A stretch of DNA of 64,000 nt from Cohnella zeiphila (GCF_014212055.1 NZ_JACJVO010000011.1:1-64000); one strand, 5' to 3'. Positions 32,135-42,260 are shown, numbered from the stretch's first letter. Numbers and translations: made by a program. The notes: generated from the letters alone by a model not told the origin.

Positions 32135-34798
32135 ATGGAAAACTCGCTTCGAATCGTGAACCTCCAGGTCGAGCATATGGAAAATCCGATCGGAGTCGGC
32201 GAAGCCCGTCCCCGTTTCGGCTGGGGATTCGTCTCGGCCGGCGGGCGGGGGGAGAGCCAGTCCGCTTATCAAATTCTTGTCGCGTCCGAAGAAGAGAGGC
32301 TGTCTCGCGAGCTCGCCGATGTATGGGACAGCGGCAAGGTCGTCTCCCGGCAAAATCGGAATGTCGCGTACGAAGGAGTCCCGCTTCAATCCGGAAGGCG
32401 GTACTACTGGAAAGTAAGGGCATGGGACGCTTCCGGTCGGGCAGGTCCGTACAGTTCTCCGGGTATATGGGAGATGGCGTACCTGCATCCCGAGGACTGG
32501 CAAGCCGAATGGATCGGAGTCACGGCAGACGACAGGCAGGCGTGGGCAGAGAAAGGCGTAACGGATGCGGAGACGGCGCTGCCGCTTTTTCGAACGACGT
32601 TCCAACTGAGTCAGGACGCGGTACGGGCGAGAGCCTCTATCTGCGGTTTGGGTCACTTCGAGCTGCGGTTAAACGGCGAGAAAGTCGGCGATCACGCGCT
32701 CGCCCCCGGCTGGACGAATTATGACAAAACCTGCCTGTACACGGTTCTGGATGCCACTCCCTATGTGCGCAAGGGAAAGAACGCCATCGGAATTCTGCTC
32801 GGCAACGGTTTCTACAACGTGACCGGCGGACGGTACGCCAAACTGAAGGGCAGCTTCGGCAATCCGAAGTTGATCCTGCAATTGGAGGTGGAGCATGCCG
32901 ACGGTACTGTGACCCGGATTCGGAGCGGAGAAGGGTGGTCCGTCAGCCGTAGTCCGATTACATTCTCTTGTATCTACGGAGGAGAAGATTACAACGCTTT
33001 GTTGGAGGAGCCGGGTTGGGATCGGGCCGAGTTCGCGGAAGACAACCGATGGCGGAAAGCATCCGTCGTGCCTGCGCCTCGAGGAAAGCTCGCCGCGCAG
33101 AACCATCCTCCAATCCAAGCGATGGAGCAGTTCGCCCCCGTTCAAGTGACGGAAAGCTCGCCTGGCGTGTACGTCTACGACTTCGGACAGAACTTCTCGG
33201 GACGGGTTCGAATCAAGATCAAGGGAAAAGCTCCCGGTTCGACGGTTACGCTCAAGCCCGCGGAGCTGGTCGATGAACAAGGCGGCATCAACACCTCCTG
33301 GAACATCTCTTTCTCCTATACGACGAGAGGCGACGGGGAAGAGAGCTGGGAGCCGCGGTTCACCTACACGGGTTTCCGCTACGTTCAGGTCGAAGGGGCC
33401 GTTCCTCAAGAGATCGAGTTGGAAGGGCAGATGATTTATGCCGCCGCTCCGACGATCGGATCTTTCTCCTGCTCGAACGACATGTGGAATCAGATTCATC
33501 AGATCATCAATATGGCGATCAAGAGCAACATGCAGAGCGTGCTGACCGACTGCCCGCATCGGGAGAAGCTGGGATGGCTGGAAGAAGCGCATCTTATGGG
33601 CCCTTCAATCATGTACAATTATTACGTCCCTCAGCTGTATCGGAAGGTGATGGACGATATGCGAGAAGCGCAGCTGGACAACGGTCTCGTCCCCGACATC
33701 GCGCCGGAGTATACCGTTTTCGACCATGATTTCCGCGATTCGCCGGAATGGGGCAGCGCCTATATCATTGCGGCGTGGTATGTATACAACTGGTATCAGG
33801 ATCGCGGCTTGCTGGAACGTCATTACGAGGGCATGAAGAACTACGCGGCGTACTTGAGCAGCAAAGCCGACGGGTACATGGTTCGTCACGGGTTGGGGGA
33901 TTGGTGCGACGTCGGGCCGAATCCGGGGTATCCCCAGAACACTCCGATTCCGGTTACCGCAACCGCAATCTATTATTATGTGGCGGACATCATGAAGCAG
34001 ATGGCTTCCGTTCTCGGCAAGGACGAGGATTCGAAGTTTTATGCCGAGCTGGCGGTTCGGATCAGAGAGGCGTATAATGCCGAGTTCCTGGATCGCGAAG
34101 CTTGTCGGTACGCCTCCGGAAGCCAAACCTCGAATGCGATGCCGCTTGCGCTCGGGATGGTGCCGGACGGACTGGAGGAGACGATCGCCGGGAATATCGT
34201 CCGGGACATTCGGGCGCGCGGCAACAGCATGACCGGCGGCGATGTCGGCTTCCGGTACTTGCTTATGGCGCTGACGAAATACAATCGAGCGGAAACGGTC
34301 GCCGACATGCTGCTGAAGACCGATCATCCGAGCTACGGGTACCAGATCGCTCACGGAGCGACCGCGTTGACGGAGCTGTGGGACGGTCCTACGTTCGGTC
34401 TCTCGCAGAATCACTTCATGCTCGGACATATCGAGGAATGGTTCTACTCCGTATTGGCGGGCATTCGGGTTTCCTATGAGATTCCCAGCCTTCATCACCT
34501 GGCCATTGCTCCCCGGGCGGTCGGAGGCGTGGAGTGGGTTCGGGCGCACCACGATCTGGTACAAGGGCGGGTTGAGGTTTATTGGCACCAGGATTCGGAT
34601 CGGTGGCTGTTGGAGGTGACGATTCCAGTGAACACGACAGCGACGGTGCATATTCCGGATGCGCTCGGAAAGATCATTAGCGAAGGCGGCAACCCGCTGG
34701 AATCGGTGAAGGAGATTGAACGGTTGGGCAAGGAGGGGAGCGACACGCTTCTCAAGATCGGATCGGGAACCTATACCTTTGAGGTCCGGAGGATGTAA
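32135..34798 (+). CDS. Alpha-L-rhamnosidase, GH78
   Basis: The 887-residue protein has the GH78 order: N-terminal beta domain (NPIGVGEARPRFGW), Bac_rhamnosid_N, the concanavalin-like domain (YVYDFGQNFSGRV), the (alpha/alpha)6 barrel with TDCPHREKLGWLEEAHLMGPS and ELWDGPTFGLSQNHFMLGHIEEWFY, and a C-terminal domain. It removes terminal alpha-L-rhamnose. There is no signal peptide, so it works on imported glycans. GGAGGGCGG precedes the ATG, 16 bp after the GH20 gene. Confidence 0.93.
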   Translation: MENSLRIVNLQVEHMENPIGVGEARPRFGWGFVSAGGRGESQSAYQILVASEEERLSRELADVWDSGKVVSRQNRNVAYEGVPLQSGRRYYWKVRAWDASGRAGPYSSPGIWEMAYLHPEDWQAEWIGVTADDRQAWAEKGVTDAETALPLFRTTFQLSQDAVRARASICGLGHFELRLNGEKVGDHALAPGWTNYDKTCLYTVLDATPYVRKGKNAIGILLGNGFYNVTGGRYAKLKGSFGNPKLILQLEVEHADGTVTRIRSGEGWSVSRSPITFSCIYGGEDYNALLEEPGWDRAEFAEDNRWRKASVVPAPRGKLAAQNHPPIQAMEQFAPVQVTESSPGVYVYDFGQNFSGRVRIKIKGKAPGSTVTLKPAELVDEQGGINTSWNISFSYTTRGDGEESWEPRFTYTGFRYVQVEGAVPQEIELEGQMIYAAAPTIGSFSCSNDMWNQIHQIINMAIKSNMQSVLTDCPHREKLGWLEEAHLMGPSIMYNYYVPQLYRKVMDDMREAQLDNGLVPDIAPEYTVFDHDFRDSPEWGSAYIIAAWYVYNWYQDRGLLERHYEGMKNYAAYLSSKADGYMVRHGLGDWCDVGPNPGYPQNTPIPVTATAIYYYVADIMKQMASVLGKDEDSKFYAELAVRIREAYNAEFLDREACRYASGSQTSNAMPLALGMVPDGLEETIAGNIVRDIRARGNSMTGGDVGFRYLLMALTKYNRAETVADMLLKTDHPSYGYQIAHGATALTELWDGPTFGLSQNHFMLGHIEEWFYSVLAGIRVSYEIPSLHHLAIAPRAVGGVEWVRAHHDLVQGRVEVYWHQDSDRWLLEVTIPVNTTATVHIPDALGKIISEGGNPLESVKEIERLGKEGSDTLLKIGSGTYTFEVRRM

Positions 34799-34800
34799 GG

Positions 34801-36441
34801 ATGCTGGAATTCGAGACCAGATGTTTAAGCTCGTTAGCCAAAGTATTTGCGGACGAGGAGCTCACCGTGCCGGCGTTCACAAGCGGGTCGGCGCTGCTTG
34901 GCGAAACGTACGCTTTTCAAGTCGCCTTCCGGGCGAAGGAGACGATTCGGAATATTCGAGTGAAAGCCGAGTCCGACCTCGAGGGAATTTCGGTTCGCAA
35001 GGTTGACATGGTCCCTTCCGAGCTGCCCTGTTATCGCGATCATGATGAGCATATTCTGCGGTCGACACCGGGCTTGTATCCGGATCCGCTGCATCCGATG
35101 GATCCCGACGGAGTGGATGCCGTACACGGACAGTGGCGTTCGGTCTGGATTGCGATCGATGTTCCGCAGGAGAGCAAGCCTGGCTCGCACGAGATTGAAG
35201 TCCGTCTTGCAAAGGATACGGGAGAAGAATTGGGGGGCGAGCAGTTCTCGCTAGAAGTCATCCCCGCCGGGCTGCCCGAACAGCGGTTGATTCATACGGA
35301 ATGGTTCCATTGCGATTGTCTGGCTACCCATTATGGGGTCGACGTTTTCAGCGAGGAGCATTGGCGGCTTATCGACCGGTATGTGGAAACCGCGTCGCGT
35401 CACGGGATGAACATGATCCTAACGCCGTTGTTTACGCCTCCGCTCGATACCGAGATCGGAGGTGAGCGGCCGACCGTCCAGCTCGTGGACGTGGAGAAGT
35501 CGGGCGAAGTCTACCGCTTCCGGTTCAACAGACTGGAACGTTGGATCAACATGTGCAGCGCCCGGGGAATCCGTTATTTCGAGTTTTCCCATCTGTTCAC
35601 GCAATGGGGGGCGAAGCACGCTCCCAAGATTGCGGCTTCGGAAGGCGGGGAGTCGAAGAAGATTTTCGGCTGGGAGACGGATGCGGCCGGCGAAGCTTAC
35701 CGCGGCTTTCTGGAGCAATTTCTGCCGGAATTGATTCGATTCATTCGTTCGCACCAATTGGAAGACCGCAGTTACTTTCATGTATCCGATGAGCCGAGCA
35801 TTCAGCATCTGGATCATTACCGGTCCGCGGTCGAGATCATCCGCGGCTATCTGGCGGACTTCCCGGTCATCGACGCATTGTCCGATTACGACTTCTACGA
35901 GAAAGGTCTCGTCAAGCGCCCGATCCCGGCCAATAATCATATCGAGCCGTTCCTGGCGCATCAGGTTCCCCGGCTCTGGACTTATTATTGCTGCGGACAA
36001 TACAAACAAGTGTCCAATCGGTTCTTCAACATGCCTTCCTCCCGGAATCGTATTCTGGGCATGCAGCTCTATAAATTCCAAATCGAAGGATTCCTGCATT
36101 GGGGATATAATTTCTGGTATTCCCAGCTCTCGCGAAAGCCGATCGATCCTTATCGGGTGACGGACGCCGGGCACGCTTTCCCATCGGGGGACGCTTTCCT
36201 GGTCTACCCGGGTCCTGACGGGCCTGTCGAATCGCTGAGACTTGAAGTTCTGCGCGAAGCTCTGCAAGATTTACGAGCGCTTCAACTGCTGGAGAGTCTG
36301 ATCGGCAGGGAACGGACATTGGAGCTTTTGGAGGAGGGGCTGAGTCGGTCTCTGAGCTTCAGCGAGTATCCGTTGGAGGCGGAATGGCTGTTGGCGAGAA
36401 GAGAGAGGATCAACGGGAAGATAAGGGAGATAATGGCGTAA
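34801..36441 (+). CDS. DUF4091 domain protein, possible glycoside hydrolase
   Basis: The 546-residue protein has an N-terminal beta-sandwich of about 170 residues and a barrel with HTEWFHCDCLA, YFHVSDEPSIQHL and a C-terminal DUF4091 segment (FLHWGYNFWYSQLSRKPIDPY, ending in LEVLREALQDLRALQLLES). DHSDEP-type acid residues suggest a retaining glycosidase, but no activity is established for this family that I can cite. It starts 2 bp after the GH78 stop and ends with a terminator. Confidence 0.8.
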   Translation: MLEFETRCLSSLAKVFADEELTVPAFTSGSALLGETYAFQVAFRAKETIRNIRVKAESDLEGISVRKVDMVPSELPCYRDHDEHILRSTPGLYPDPLHPMDPDGVDAVHGQWRSVWIAIDVPQESKPGSHEIEVRLAKDTGEELGGEQFSLEVIPAGLPEQRLIHTEWFHCDCLATHYGVDVFSEEHWRLIDRYVETASRHGMNMILTPLFTPPLDTEIGGERPTVQLVDVEKSGEVYRFRFNRLERWINMCSARGIRYFEFSHLFTQWGAKHAPKIAASEGGESKKIFGWETDAAGEAYRGFLEQFLPELIRFIRSHQLEDRSYFHVSDEPSIQHLDHYRSAVEIIRGYLADFPVIDALSDYDFYEKGLVKRPIPANNHIEPFLAHQVPRLWTYYCCGQYKQVSNRFFNMPSSRNRILGMQLYKFQIEGFLHWGYNFWYSQLSRKPIDPYRVTDAGHAFPSGDAFLVYPGPDGPVESLRLEVLREALQDLRALQLLESLIGRERTLELLEEGLSRSLSFSEYPLEAEWLLARRERINGKIREIMA

Positions 36442-36447
36442 TCGAAT

Positions 36448-36480
36448 CGAGAAGGCCGAGGAACTCTCGGCCTTCTCGTT
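36448..36480 (+). terminator. Terminator at the end of the glycan operon
   Basis: A perfect 13-bp stem, CGAGAAGGCCGAG (36448-36460) with CTCGGCCTTCTCG (36466-36478), ends in TT. The T-tract is short but the stem is strong. Confidence 0.8.
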
Positions 36481-36574
36481 GCACTTGATCTTATTTAGAT
36501 AAGCTTTTCGAAGAAGCCAACTGGCCTGCTATTCAGAACTTCAGCATGTGACGGGATAGAATGAGTTTTCAAGC

Positions 36575-36775
36575 TCAATGTATGTTCAAGCGAAGCTCTC
36601 GCTGGTTCATGAGATCCGCATGGCTCAGGTTGGTCAGGCTCTGTAGCACGGCGGGTTGCTCCGCATACAGCCTGCGGATGTGTCTCGGATCACTGGTTAC
36701 GTAGCCATAGTCAAAAGTAACGGGTACGATACTGCAATCATACAGCCTGCCGGCATGTTCCGGTAGGCTGTTAAG
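36575..36775 (-). pseudogene. C-terminal fragment of an unrecognised protein
   Basis: On the minus strand 66 codons without a start read as good protein sequence (VTFDYGYVTSDPRHIRRLYA, then LTNLSHADLMNQRELRL) and end at TGA 36575-36577. A TAG closes the frame upstream. It looks like the tail of a lost gene; I cannot name the family. Confidence 0.5.
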
Positions 36776-36845
36776 CTAACGGGCTATTGTATAAATATTT
36801 ATATTAACGTATATTTATAACGTAGAGAAGAGGAGAGGATAAGGC

Positions 36846-36977
36846 ATGATTCGCCATATTGACGAATTGTCACTGAATGCAGGGTCTTCTATACAGACAG
36901 TGGTCTATGATGGTTGGTTGATTAGATTCTCCAATGGTTATACGAAACGCGCGAATTCGGTGGTAAATCCGATATAA
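36846..36977 (+). pseudogene. GNAT acetyltransferase N-terminal fragment
   Basis: MIRHIDELSLNA, then YDGWLIRFSNGYTKRANSV matches the N-terminus of a common Bacillales GNAT family, but a TAA at 36975 stops it after 43 residues, right where the family continues. AGAGGAGAGG precedes the ATG and a low-GC promoter-like region lies upstream. Confidence 0.7.
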
Positions 36978-37248
36978 CTTGTCGTTGAAGTAGCGGGAGA
37001 ACAGGAAAGCTTATTTTTCATTTCGTCTTCTTACGAATGAGGCTCAAGATAGGTATTCACGGCGGACGCCCGGCAATAAGAAGTTAACATAGGAATTTCC
37101 GAGATCGGAAAACACGATCTCTTTTAATCAATTTTTTCGTTCGAACGCGTGTAGAAAGTGATAAAAAATGCGTAAGTTTCGGTAAATCTTTTTCCGCTCC
37201 AACCTCTTAGAATAGGCAACAAGGCAAGCAAATCTGCGAGTTGCACTC

Positions 37249-37634
37249 ATGGTGAAAATCGGATTGATCGGGACTGGCTTCATGGGGCGGCATGCATGCC
37301 GCTTATTATGAAGCGCTGCTCGGGACGTTGGATTTTCGGGTGACGGCCGTGGCCGACGCCGATCTGCGAAAAGCCCGAGAGATCGCGGCGAATTGCCCAC
37401 CTATATGCACGCGGAAATGGCCATCGCCGGAATGAACAGAGGGGCTCGACGTTTTCATCGAAAATCGGCTTGCTTAAATGTGCAGGAGGCAGCTTGTACG
37501 AATCTCCGGGGGCGGTCGTGTCTCTCGAAGGAGGATGGAATTACCCAGAGACGCTGCCATTCGATATGGCGTTCCGCGTCATGTTCGAGAAGGCGACGGT
37601 CACATTCAGCTCCGTGAAACAACCCGCGTTCTGA
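37249..37634 (+). pseudogene. Gfo/Idh/MocA oxidoreductase remnant
   Basis: The start MVKIGLIGTGFMG is the Rossmann motif of this family. A frameshift follows; in the next frame AAYYEALLGTLDFRVTAVAD continues the fold. After a large deletion the C-terminal part VVSLEGGWNYPETLPFDMAF and FRVMFEKATV appears from about 37520. It sits upstream of a sugar ABC operon in which such oxidoreductases are common. Confidence 0.75.
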
Positions 37635-37787
37635 CCCTTTACGAAATCGCCGCAGCCCAAACGGCGACGTAAGGGGGGACGAGTGAATATCGTTGCGGCA
37701 GGGTGTCATCCGGAGTTCCAAATGATCGTTTGGGGCGGTGCATGCATTTAAATTGGAAATCCATAATTCATGCAGGGGGTTCAGAAC

Positions 37788-39071
37788 ATGATCAAACGGT
37801 TTGCCCGACTGTTCGTGCCTTTTCTCATCTCCGGTCTCGTCATCGTCGGATGCAATTCGAATTCAGGCGGAGAGCCGAATGGCTCTTCGGACGGAAAAGT
37901 AAAACTCGTCTGGTGGTCTTCCGATAATGCCGCTTTCGAGGGAGCGAACAAAAAGCTCATTGAGAAATACCAGGCCGCCCACGGCAACGTGGAAATCGAT
38001 TTGCAAACGTTTCCCTACGATGCTTTAATCCAAAAATTAAAAGCGGCATTCGCTTCCAAGAATCCGCCTGACATCGTGCAGATGTTCGGCACTTGGGTGA
38101 CGGAATACGCCAAGAACGGCCTGCTCGAACCGGCGCCCGACGACGCTTTTAAATCCGAGCTTTATGACGCGGCGCTCGGTGCGTATCTCTATAACGGCAA
38201 AGTGTACGGGATCCCGAACGAATACAATATCGAGAACGACGGTGTCCTCGTTCATAAAAAAATGTTCGATGACGCAGGAATCGCATATCCCCCGAAAACT
38301 TGGGACGAAGTGATCGGCGCCGCCAAAAGGCTAACGGTGACGGAAAACGGTGCGATCAAAATTCGCGGATTGGATATGACCTCGTCGGACAGCACGAATT
38401 TCATGTTTCTTGCCATGATCCTGCAGCAAGGCGCGAAATATTGGACCGATGACGGCCATGTGAACTTGACTTCTCCGGAAGCAATGAAAGCGATGACAGC
38501 GCTCACCGATCTGCTTACCAAGGAGAAAGTCAGCGATCTGACCCTCGCCGGATCGACGGAAGAACCTTACATGGTGTTTTTCAAAGGCGCATCGGCGATG
38601 ACGACCGCCGGTCCGTGGACGATTAGCGAAGGCAAGGATACGTTCCAAGTATCCGACTTCGAATATATCCCCTTCCCGTCCTTTACGTCACAGCCGCCTT
38701 ATTTCGCGGCGGAGTCCGGATGGGGAGAAGTGGTCGCGAAGAAAAGCAAACACGCGAAAGAAGCATGGGAATTCGTCCGCTTCATGGCGGAACCTGAGAA
38801 CGCCAAAGCTTGGAACGTACAGACTTTTACCGTTCCGGCTAACAAAAAAGTGGCGGAGGATCCCGAATTCGTTCAAGAAGTGCCGGCCATGAAGACTTCG
38901 CTGGAAGCGCTGCAATACGGACAATGGATAGGTCCGGTAGGAGATCGGGATTACTGGTTCAAAGCCGTATTCGATCAATTCACTTCCATCGGGGCCGGCA
39001 AAATTTCCGTGGAAGACGGATTGAAGAAAGCGCAGGACGCTATCAATCAAATGCTGGATCGAAACCAATAA
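37788..39071 (+). CDS. Extracellular sugar-binding lipoprotein (family 1)
   Basis: The 427-residue protein has a lipoprotein signal (FARLFVPFLISGLVIVGC, Cys about 22) and the UgpB/MalE-type fold (VKLVWWSSDN, DIVQMFGTWVTEYA, GKVYGIPNEYN). It delivers a sugar to the permeases at 39090 and 40009. ATG 37788 follows AGGGGGT. Upstream lies a dead Gfo/Idh gene; no promoter of YesN type was seen. Confidence 0.93.
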   Translation: MIKRFARLFVPFLISGLVIVGCNSNSGGEPNGSSDGKVKLVWWSSDNAAFEGANKKLIEKYQAAHGNVEIDLQTFPYDALIQKLKAAFASKNPPDIVQMFGTWVTEYAKNGLLEPAPDDAFKSELYDAALGAYLYNGKVYGIPNEYNIENDGVLVHKKMFDDAGIAYPPKTWDEVIGAAKRLTVTENGAIKIRGLDMTSSDSTNFMFLAMILQQGAKYWTDDGHVNLTSPEAMKAMTALTDLLTKEKVSDLTLAGSTEEPYMVFFKGASAMTTAGPWTISEGKDTFQVSDFEYIPFPSFTSQPPYFAAESGWGEVVAKKSKHAKEAWEFVRFMAEPENAKAWNVQTFTVPANKKVAEDPEFVQEVPAMKTSLEALQYGQWIGPVGDRDYWFKAVFDQFTSIGAGKISVEDGLKKAQDAINQMLDRNQ

Positions 39072-39089
39072 ACGGATCGGAGCGCTGTG

Positions 39090-39986
39090 ATGAGTAGGAC
39101 ACGGAAAGGCGCGTTGACCAGGGCCGAGACGAGATTTGCCGTTTTTTCCCTGACGCCGGTTATGCTCTTGTTTGGCCTGTTTTCTCTCATTCCCATCGTG
39201 TGGGGGATCGTGCTGATGTTTTACGAATACAACCCGCTCAATCTCCATTCGCCGTTTATCGGAATGGATAACTTTAGACGGCTGCTACACGACGAGGTGT
39301 TCCTCAAATCTTTCCGCAATACGTTCCGGTTCGTGGCGATCGCTATTCCCGCCAACATCGTCCTTACGCTGTCGATCGCAATCGGCATCAATCAAATCCG
39401 CAGCCGATTATGGAAAAATACGTTTCGGACCCTGTTCTTCCTGCCCGTGGTCGCGCCGATTGCCGGATCCGCCGTCGTATGGACGACCATGTTCAACAAA
39501 GACGGCATGATCAACATCATGTTGAATATGTTCGGCCTTCAAAGTGTGAATTGGCTGGGAGATCCCGTCACGGCGATGCTTTCGATCATTCTGATGACTT
39601 TATGGGCGGATATCGGCTACAATATCGTCATTTTCATGACCGGCTTGGACGCGATTCCGGACGTTTTCTATGAAGCGGCGAGGCTGGACGGAGCGAGCGG
39701 GTTAAAGGCATTCCGGCACATTACGCTGCCTTTGCTGAGCCGGACTTCCCTGTTCGTGTTGATCATGACGACGATCTCCTATCTCCAGATGTTCCCGCAG
39801 TTCAAAATCATGACGAATGGAGAGCCTCGCAACGAAACGCGCGTCATGGCGCTGGATATTTTCGACAATGCCTTTACTTACATGAACATGGGGTATGCAT
39901 CGGCGATGGCTTTCGTCCTTCTTCTGATCGTGCTGATTATCACGGTCTTGCAAATACGTCTGGGCAGATCCGGCTGGGAGTACTGA
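39090..39986 (+). CDS. Sugar ABC transporter permease, MalF/UgpA type
   Basis: The 298-residue protein has six membrane segments, starting with FAVFSLTPVMLLFGLFSLIPIVWG, and the EAA loop EAARLDGASGLKAFRHITLPLL. ATG 39090 overlaps a GTG at 39087; GGAG lies about 8 nt upstream. It is a channel subunit of the transporter with the neighbours on both sides. Confidence 0.93.
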   Translation: MSRTRKGALTRAETRFAVFSLTPVMLLFGLFSLIPIVWGIVLMFYEYNPLNLHSPFIGMDNFRRLLHDEVFLKSFRNTFRFVAIAIPANIVLTLSIAIGINQIRSRLWKNTFRTLFFLPVVAPIAGSAVVWTTMFNKDGMINIMLNMFGLQSVNWLGDPVTAMLSIILMTLWADIGYNIVIFMTGLDAIPDVFYEAARLDGASGLKAFRHITLPLLSRTSLFVLIMTTISYLQMFPQFKIMTNGEPRNETRVMALDIFDNAFTYMNMGYASAMAFVLLLIVLIITVLQIRLGRSGWEY

Positions 39987-40008
39987 CCTTTGAACAGGAG
40001 GAGATCGG

Positions 40009-40833
40009 GTGTCGAAGAAATCGAACATTCCTTATGTGATTTTGTGTCTTGTGTTGGCATTCGGGGCTCTCTTGATGTGTTTGCCTTATTTATGGATGGT
40101 GATTTCCTCTCTAAAGAGCAATCTGGAGATCATTTCGATGCAACCGAAAATGCTTCCGGAAAGTCCGACGTTTAGCGGCTATGAGAAGGTGTTGACAGAT
40201 GCTCCTTTCATGCGGTGGTTTTTCAACAGCTTGGTTACGTCCGTTTGCATCACCGTCGGCACGCTTTTCACGAGCGCGCTGGCCGGTTATGTGTTCGCAA
40301 AATTTCGATTCTTCGGGAAAAGCGTAATGTTTATCGCGATTCTGGCCACGATGATGGTTCCGTTTCAAGTCGTGATGATCCCGACTTACCTCATCATTAC
40401 GAAGCTGAATTTGGTAAACAATTTGTCGGCCATTGTTTTGCCGTCCCTTGTAAGCGCATTTGGCGTGTTCTTATGCAAGCAATTCATCGAAGGCATTCCG
40501 AAAGACCTGAGCGAGGCGGGCCGGATTGACGGAGCCGGTGAATTCCGCCTGTTCCGTTCGCTGATTGTTCCGCAAATCACGCCGGTGCTTTCCGCTCTGG
40601 GGATCTTCACTTTCATGGCGGCATGGAACAATTACCTGTGGCCGCTGATCGTGCTGAACGAGCAAAACAAAATGACGGTTCCGTTGGCTCTCGTGTTTTT
40701 CAACAGCCGGCACGCCGTCAACTACAACGTGGTTATGTCCGCTGCAGTGCTCATCATGATTCCGGTGATCGCGGTGTTCCTGATCTTCCAGAGACATTTC
40801 ATTAAAGGGTTGACGATTTCGGGGCTCAAATAA
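40009..40833 (+). CDS. Sugar ABC transporter permease, MalG/UgpE type
   Basis: The 274-residue protein has six membrane segments, LPYLWMVISSLKSNLEI near the start, the EAA loop SEAGRIDGAGEFRLFRSLIVP and the C-terminal FQRHFIKGLTISGLK. GTG 40009 follows AGGAGGAG. It completes the binding-protein transporter; the ATPase must be encoded elsewhere. Confidence 0.94.
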   Translation: MSKKSNIPYVILCLVLAFGALLMCLPYLWMVISSLKSNLEIISMQPKMLPESPTFSGYEKVLTDAPFMRWFFNSLVTSVCITVGTLFTSALAGYVFAKFRFFGKSVMFIAILATMMVPFQVVMIPTYLIITKLNLVNNLSAIVLPSLVSAFGVFLCKQFIEGIPKDLSEAGRIDGAGEFRLFRSLIVPQITPVLSALGIFTFMAAWNNYLWPLIVLNEQNKMTVPLALVFFNSRHAVNYNVVMSAAVLIMIPVIAVFLIFQRHFIKGLTISGLK

Positions 40834-40862
40834 ATAGAAAGTTCCCGAGCTAGGGGGATCCA

Positions 40863-41993
40863 ATGGGAGTAAAGGGAAGAGACGGTTTTGAGGTGGATTG
40901 GACGGAGGCGAACAAAATCCTCCGGCTGCCGGATGAGCCTTTAGGGGCATTGGCAGATGCCGAACGGGAAATGCGTGGGAATGCGATTTGGATGTCTCAG
41001 GCCGAGGAATACCGCATCGCGTTGTCGGAGTCGACCGAACCTTTCGAGGTCATGTCCGGGATGATCGGATGGACGGAGACGCTGGCGCCACGGCGATCGC
41101 ATGCAAGCCTGTTTACGGCGCTCGTGCTGATTTCACTCTTGCCGGACGCGATTCGTTTCTATCGGAAGCGAGACATTTCGGATGCGATCCTCCTGGATAC
41201 ATTCGGGGATGTCGACGTCTGGATGCGGCATTATCAGAGGCAGCATGGCGTATGGGGACTGAGCGTGCCGGAGTGGCTCCTTTACCACTTCACTTGCAAA
41301 CTGTTCAAAATCGGCAGGCTGCAATTCATGCATACGGAATGGGAGAGGCAGGTCAAAGTATTCCGGAATCGAGCGTCCGACGAATTGACGGTATTCCCGG
41401 AAGCCGGCGTCCGGTTTCGGGCGGACGGGCTGGTCGACGGCATGAATTGTATTTACGATTCAGCGGACGGATGGGTCTCCGAACTCAGGCAGGGCGGTAG
41501 CATCATTTCCGGCCATGCCACGGGGCCGGATGGAGCTGCAGATGGGGAATTGACCGAGCTGGATGCGGCTCAATGGGAGTTGGTTCTGGAAGCGGGCAGT
41601 CCGGTTCTCGACGTCCATATTCAAGAAGGCGGAAGACTGGACCCGGAGGCGATCGCCGCTTCGATGGCGGAGGCTAGGGCCTTCTATGCAGAGAAATTCC
41701 CCGAACTGCCGGTCCGCGCGTTCGTCTGCACCTCTTGGTTGCTTAGCCCGGGACTCGCGCATTTGCTGCCGGCCGATTCCAATATCGTTACATTCGGACG
41801 GATGTTCCGTCTCGTTCCGAATCGGGACGATGAAGCGCAGCTTTACGAGAGGGTGTTCGGGGACAAGCAGCCGGACTTGGCGAACGCACCCCGAGGCACC
41901 TCACTTCAGCAAGCCGTTCATGATTTCGTTGCGGGCGGCGGTATGGTGTTCGGGGGGTCAGGGTTTCGGCTGCTGACGAACGAGTCGAGTTGA
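40863..41993 (+). CDS. Acyltransferase-like protein (GNAT-type C-terminal domain)
   Basis: The 376-residue protein resembles Firmicute proteins annotated as acyltransferase domain-containing: an N-terminal helical part (DAILLDTFGDVDVWMRHY) and a C-terminal domain with LDVHIQEGGRLDPEAIAAS and FVCTSWLLSPGLAHLLP. It follows the MalG gene by 29 bp and is often linked to sugar uptake genes, so an accessory role in sugar metabolism is plausible. No membrane segment or signal is seen. The function is not known to me. Confidence 0.7.
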   Translation: MGVKGRDGFEVDWTEANKILRLPDEPLGALADAEREMRGNAIWMSQAEEYRIALSESTEPFEVMSGMIGWTETLAPRRSHASLFTALVLISLLPDAIRFYRKRDISDAILLDTFGDVDVWMRHYQRQHGVWGLSVPEWLLYHFTCKLFKIGRLQFMHTEWERQVKVFRNRASDELTVFPEAGVRFRADGLVDGMNCIYDSADGWVSELRQGGSIISGHATGPDGAADGELTELDAAQWELVLEAGSPVLDVHIQEGGRLDPEAIAASMAEARAFYAEKFPELPVRAFVCTSWLLSPGLAHLLPADSNIVTFGRMFRLVPNRDDEAQLYERVFGDKQPDLANAPRGTSLQQAVHDFVAGGGMVFGGSGFRLLTNESS

Positions 41994-42260
41994 CATCCGG
42001 AAGATTGCCGAAATGATTCCGCCCTACAAGTACTATTCGCAGCAATCATCTACAATACGTCGGCATCCATGGACACGATCCTGGAAAGACGGTTGTCATA
42101 TATTGGATTTATACAGGGTTTTTACCTGGGATTGGATTTTCCGTGCTTCATTCCCGGGTTTAAATAAAGAAAGACTTCCAGGAAAGGAGAAGAGTATTCG
42201 ATAAGTTTAAAGTTTAGAATGTACTAAAAATCGATTTTTTAAAAAAGGAGCTTGATTATT

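Noticed and set aside
42013-42204. Small frame after the acyltransferase-like gene
   Set aside because: No ribosome binding site and no protein-like pattern; the region is an AT-rich leader before the spherulin-4 gene.
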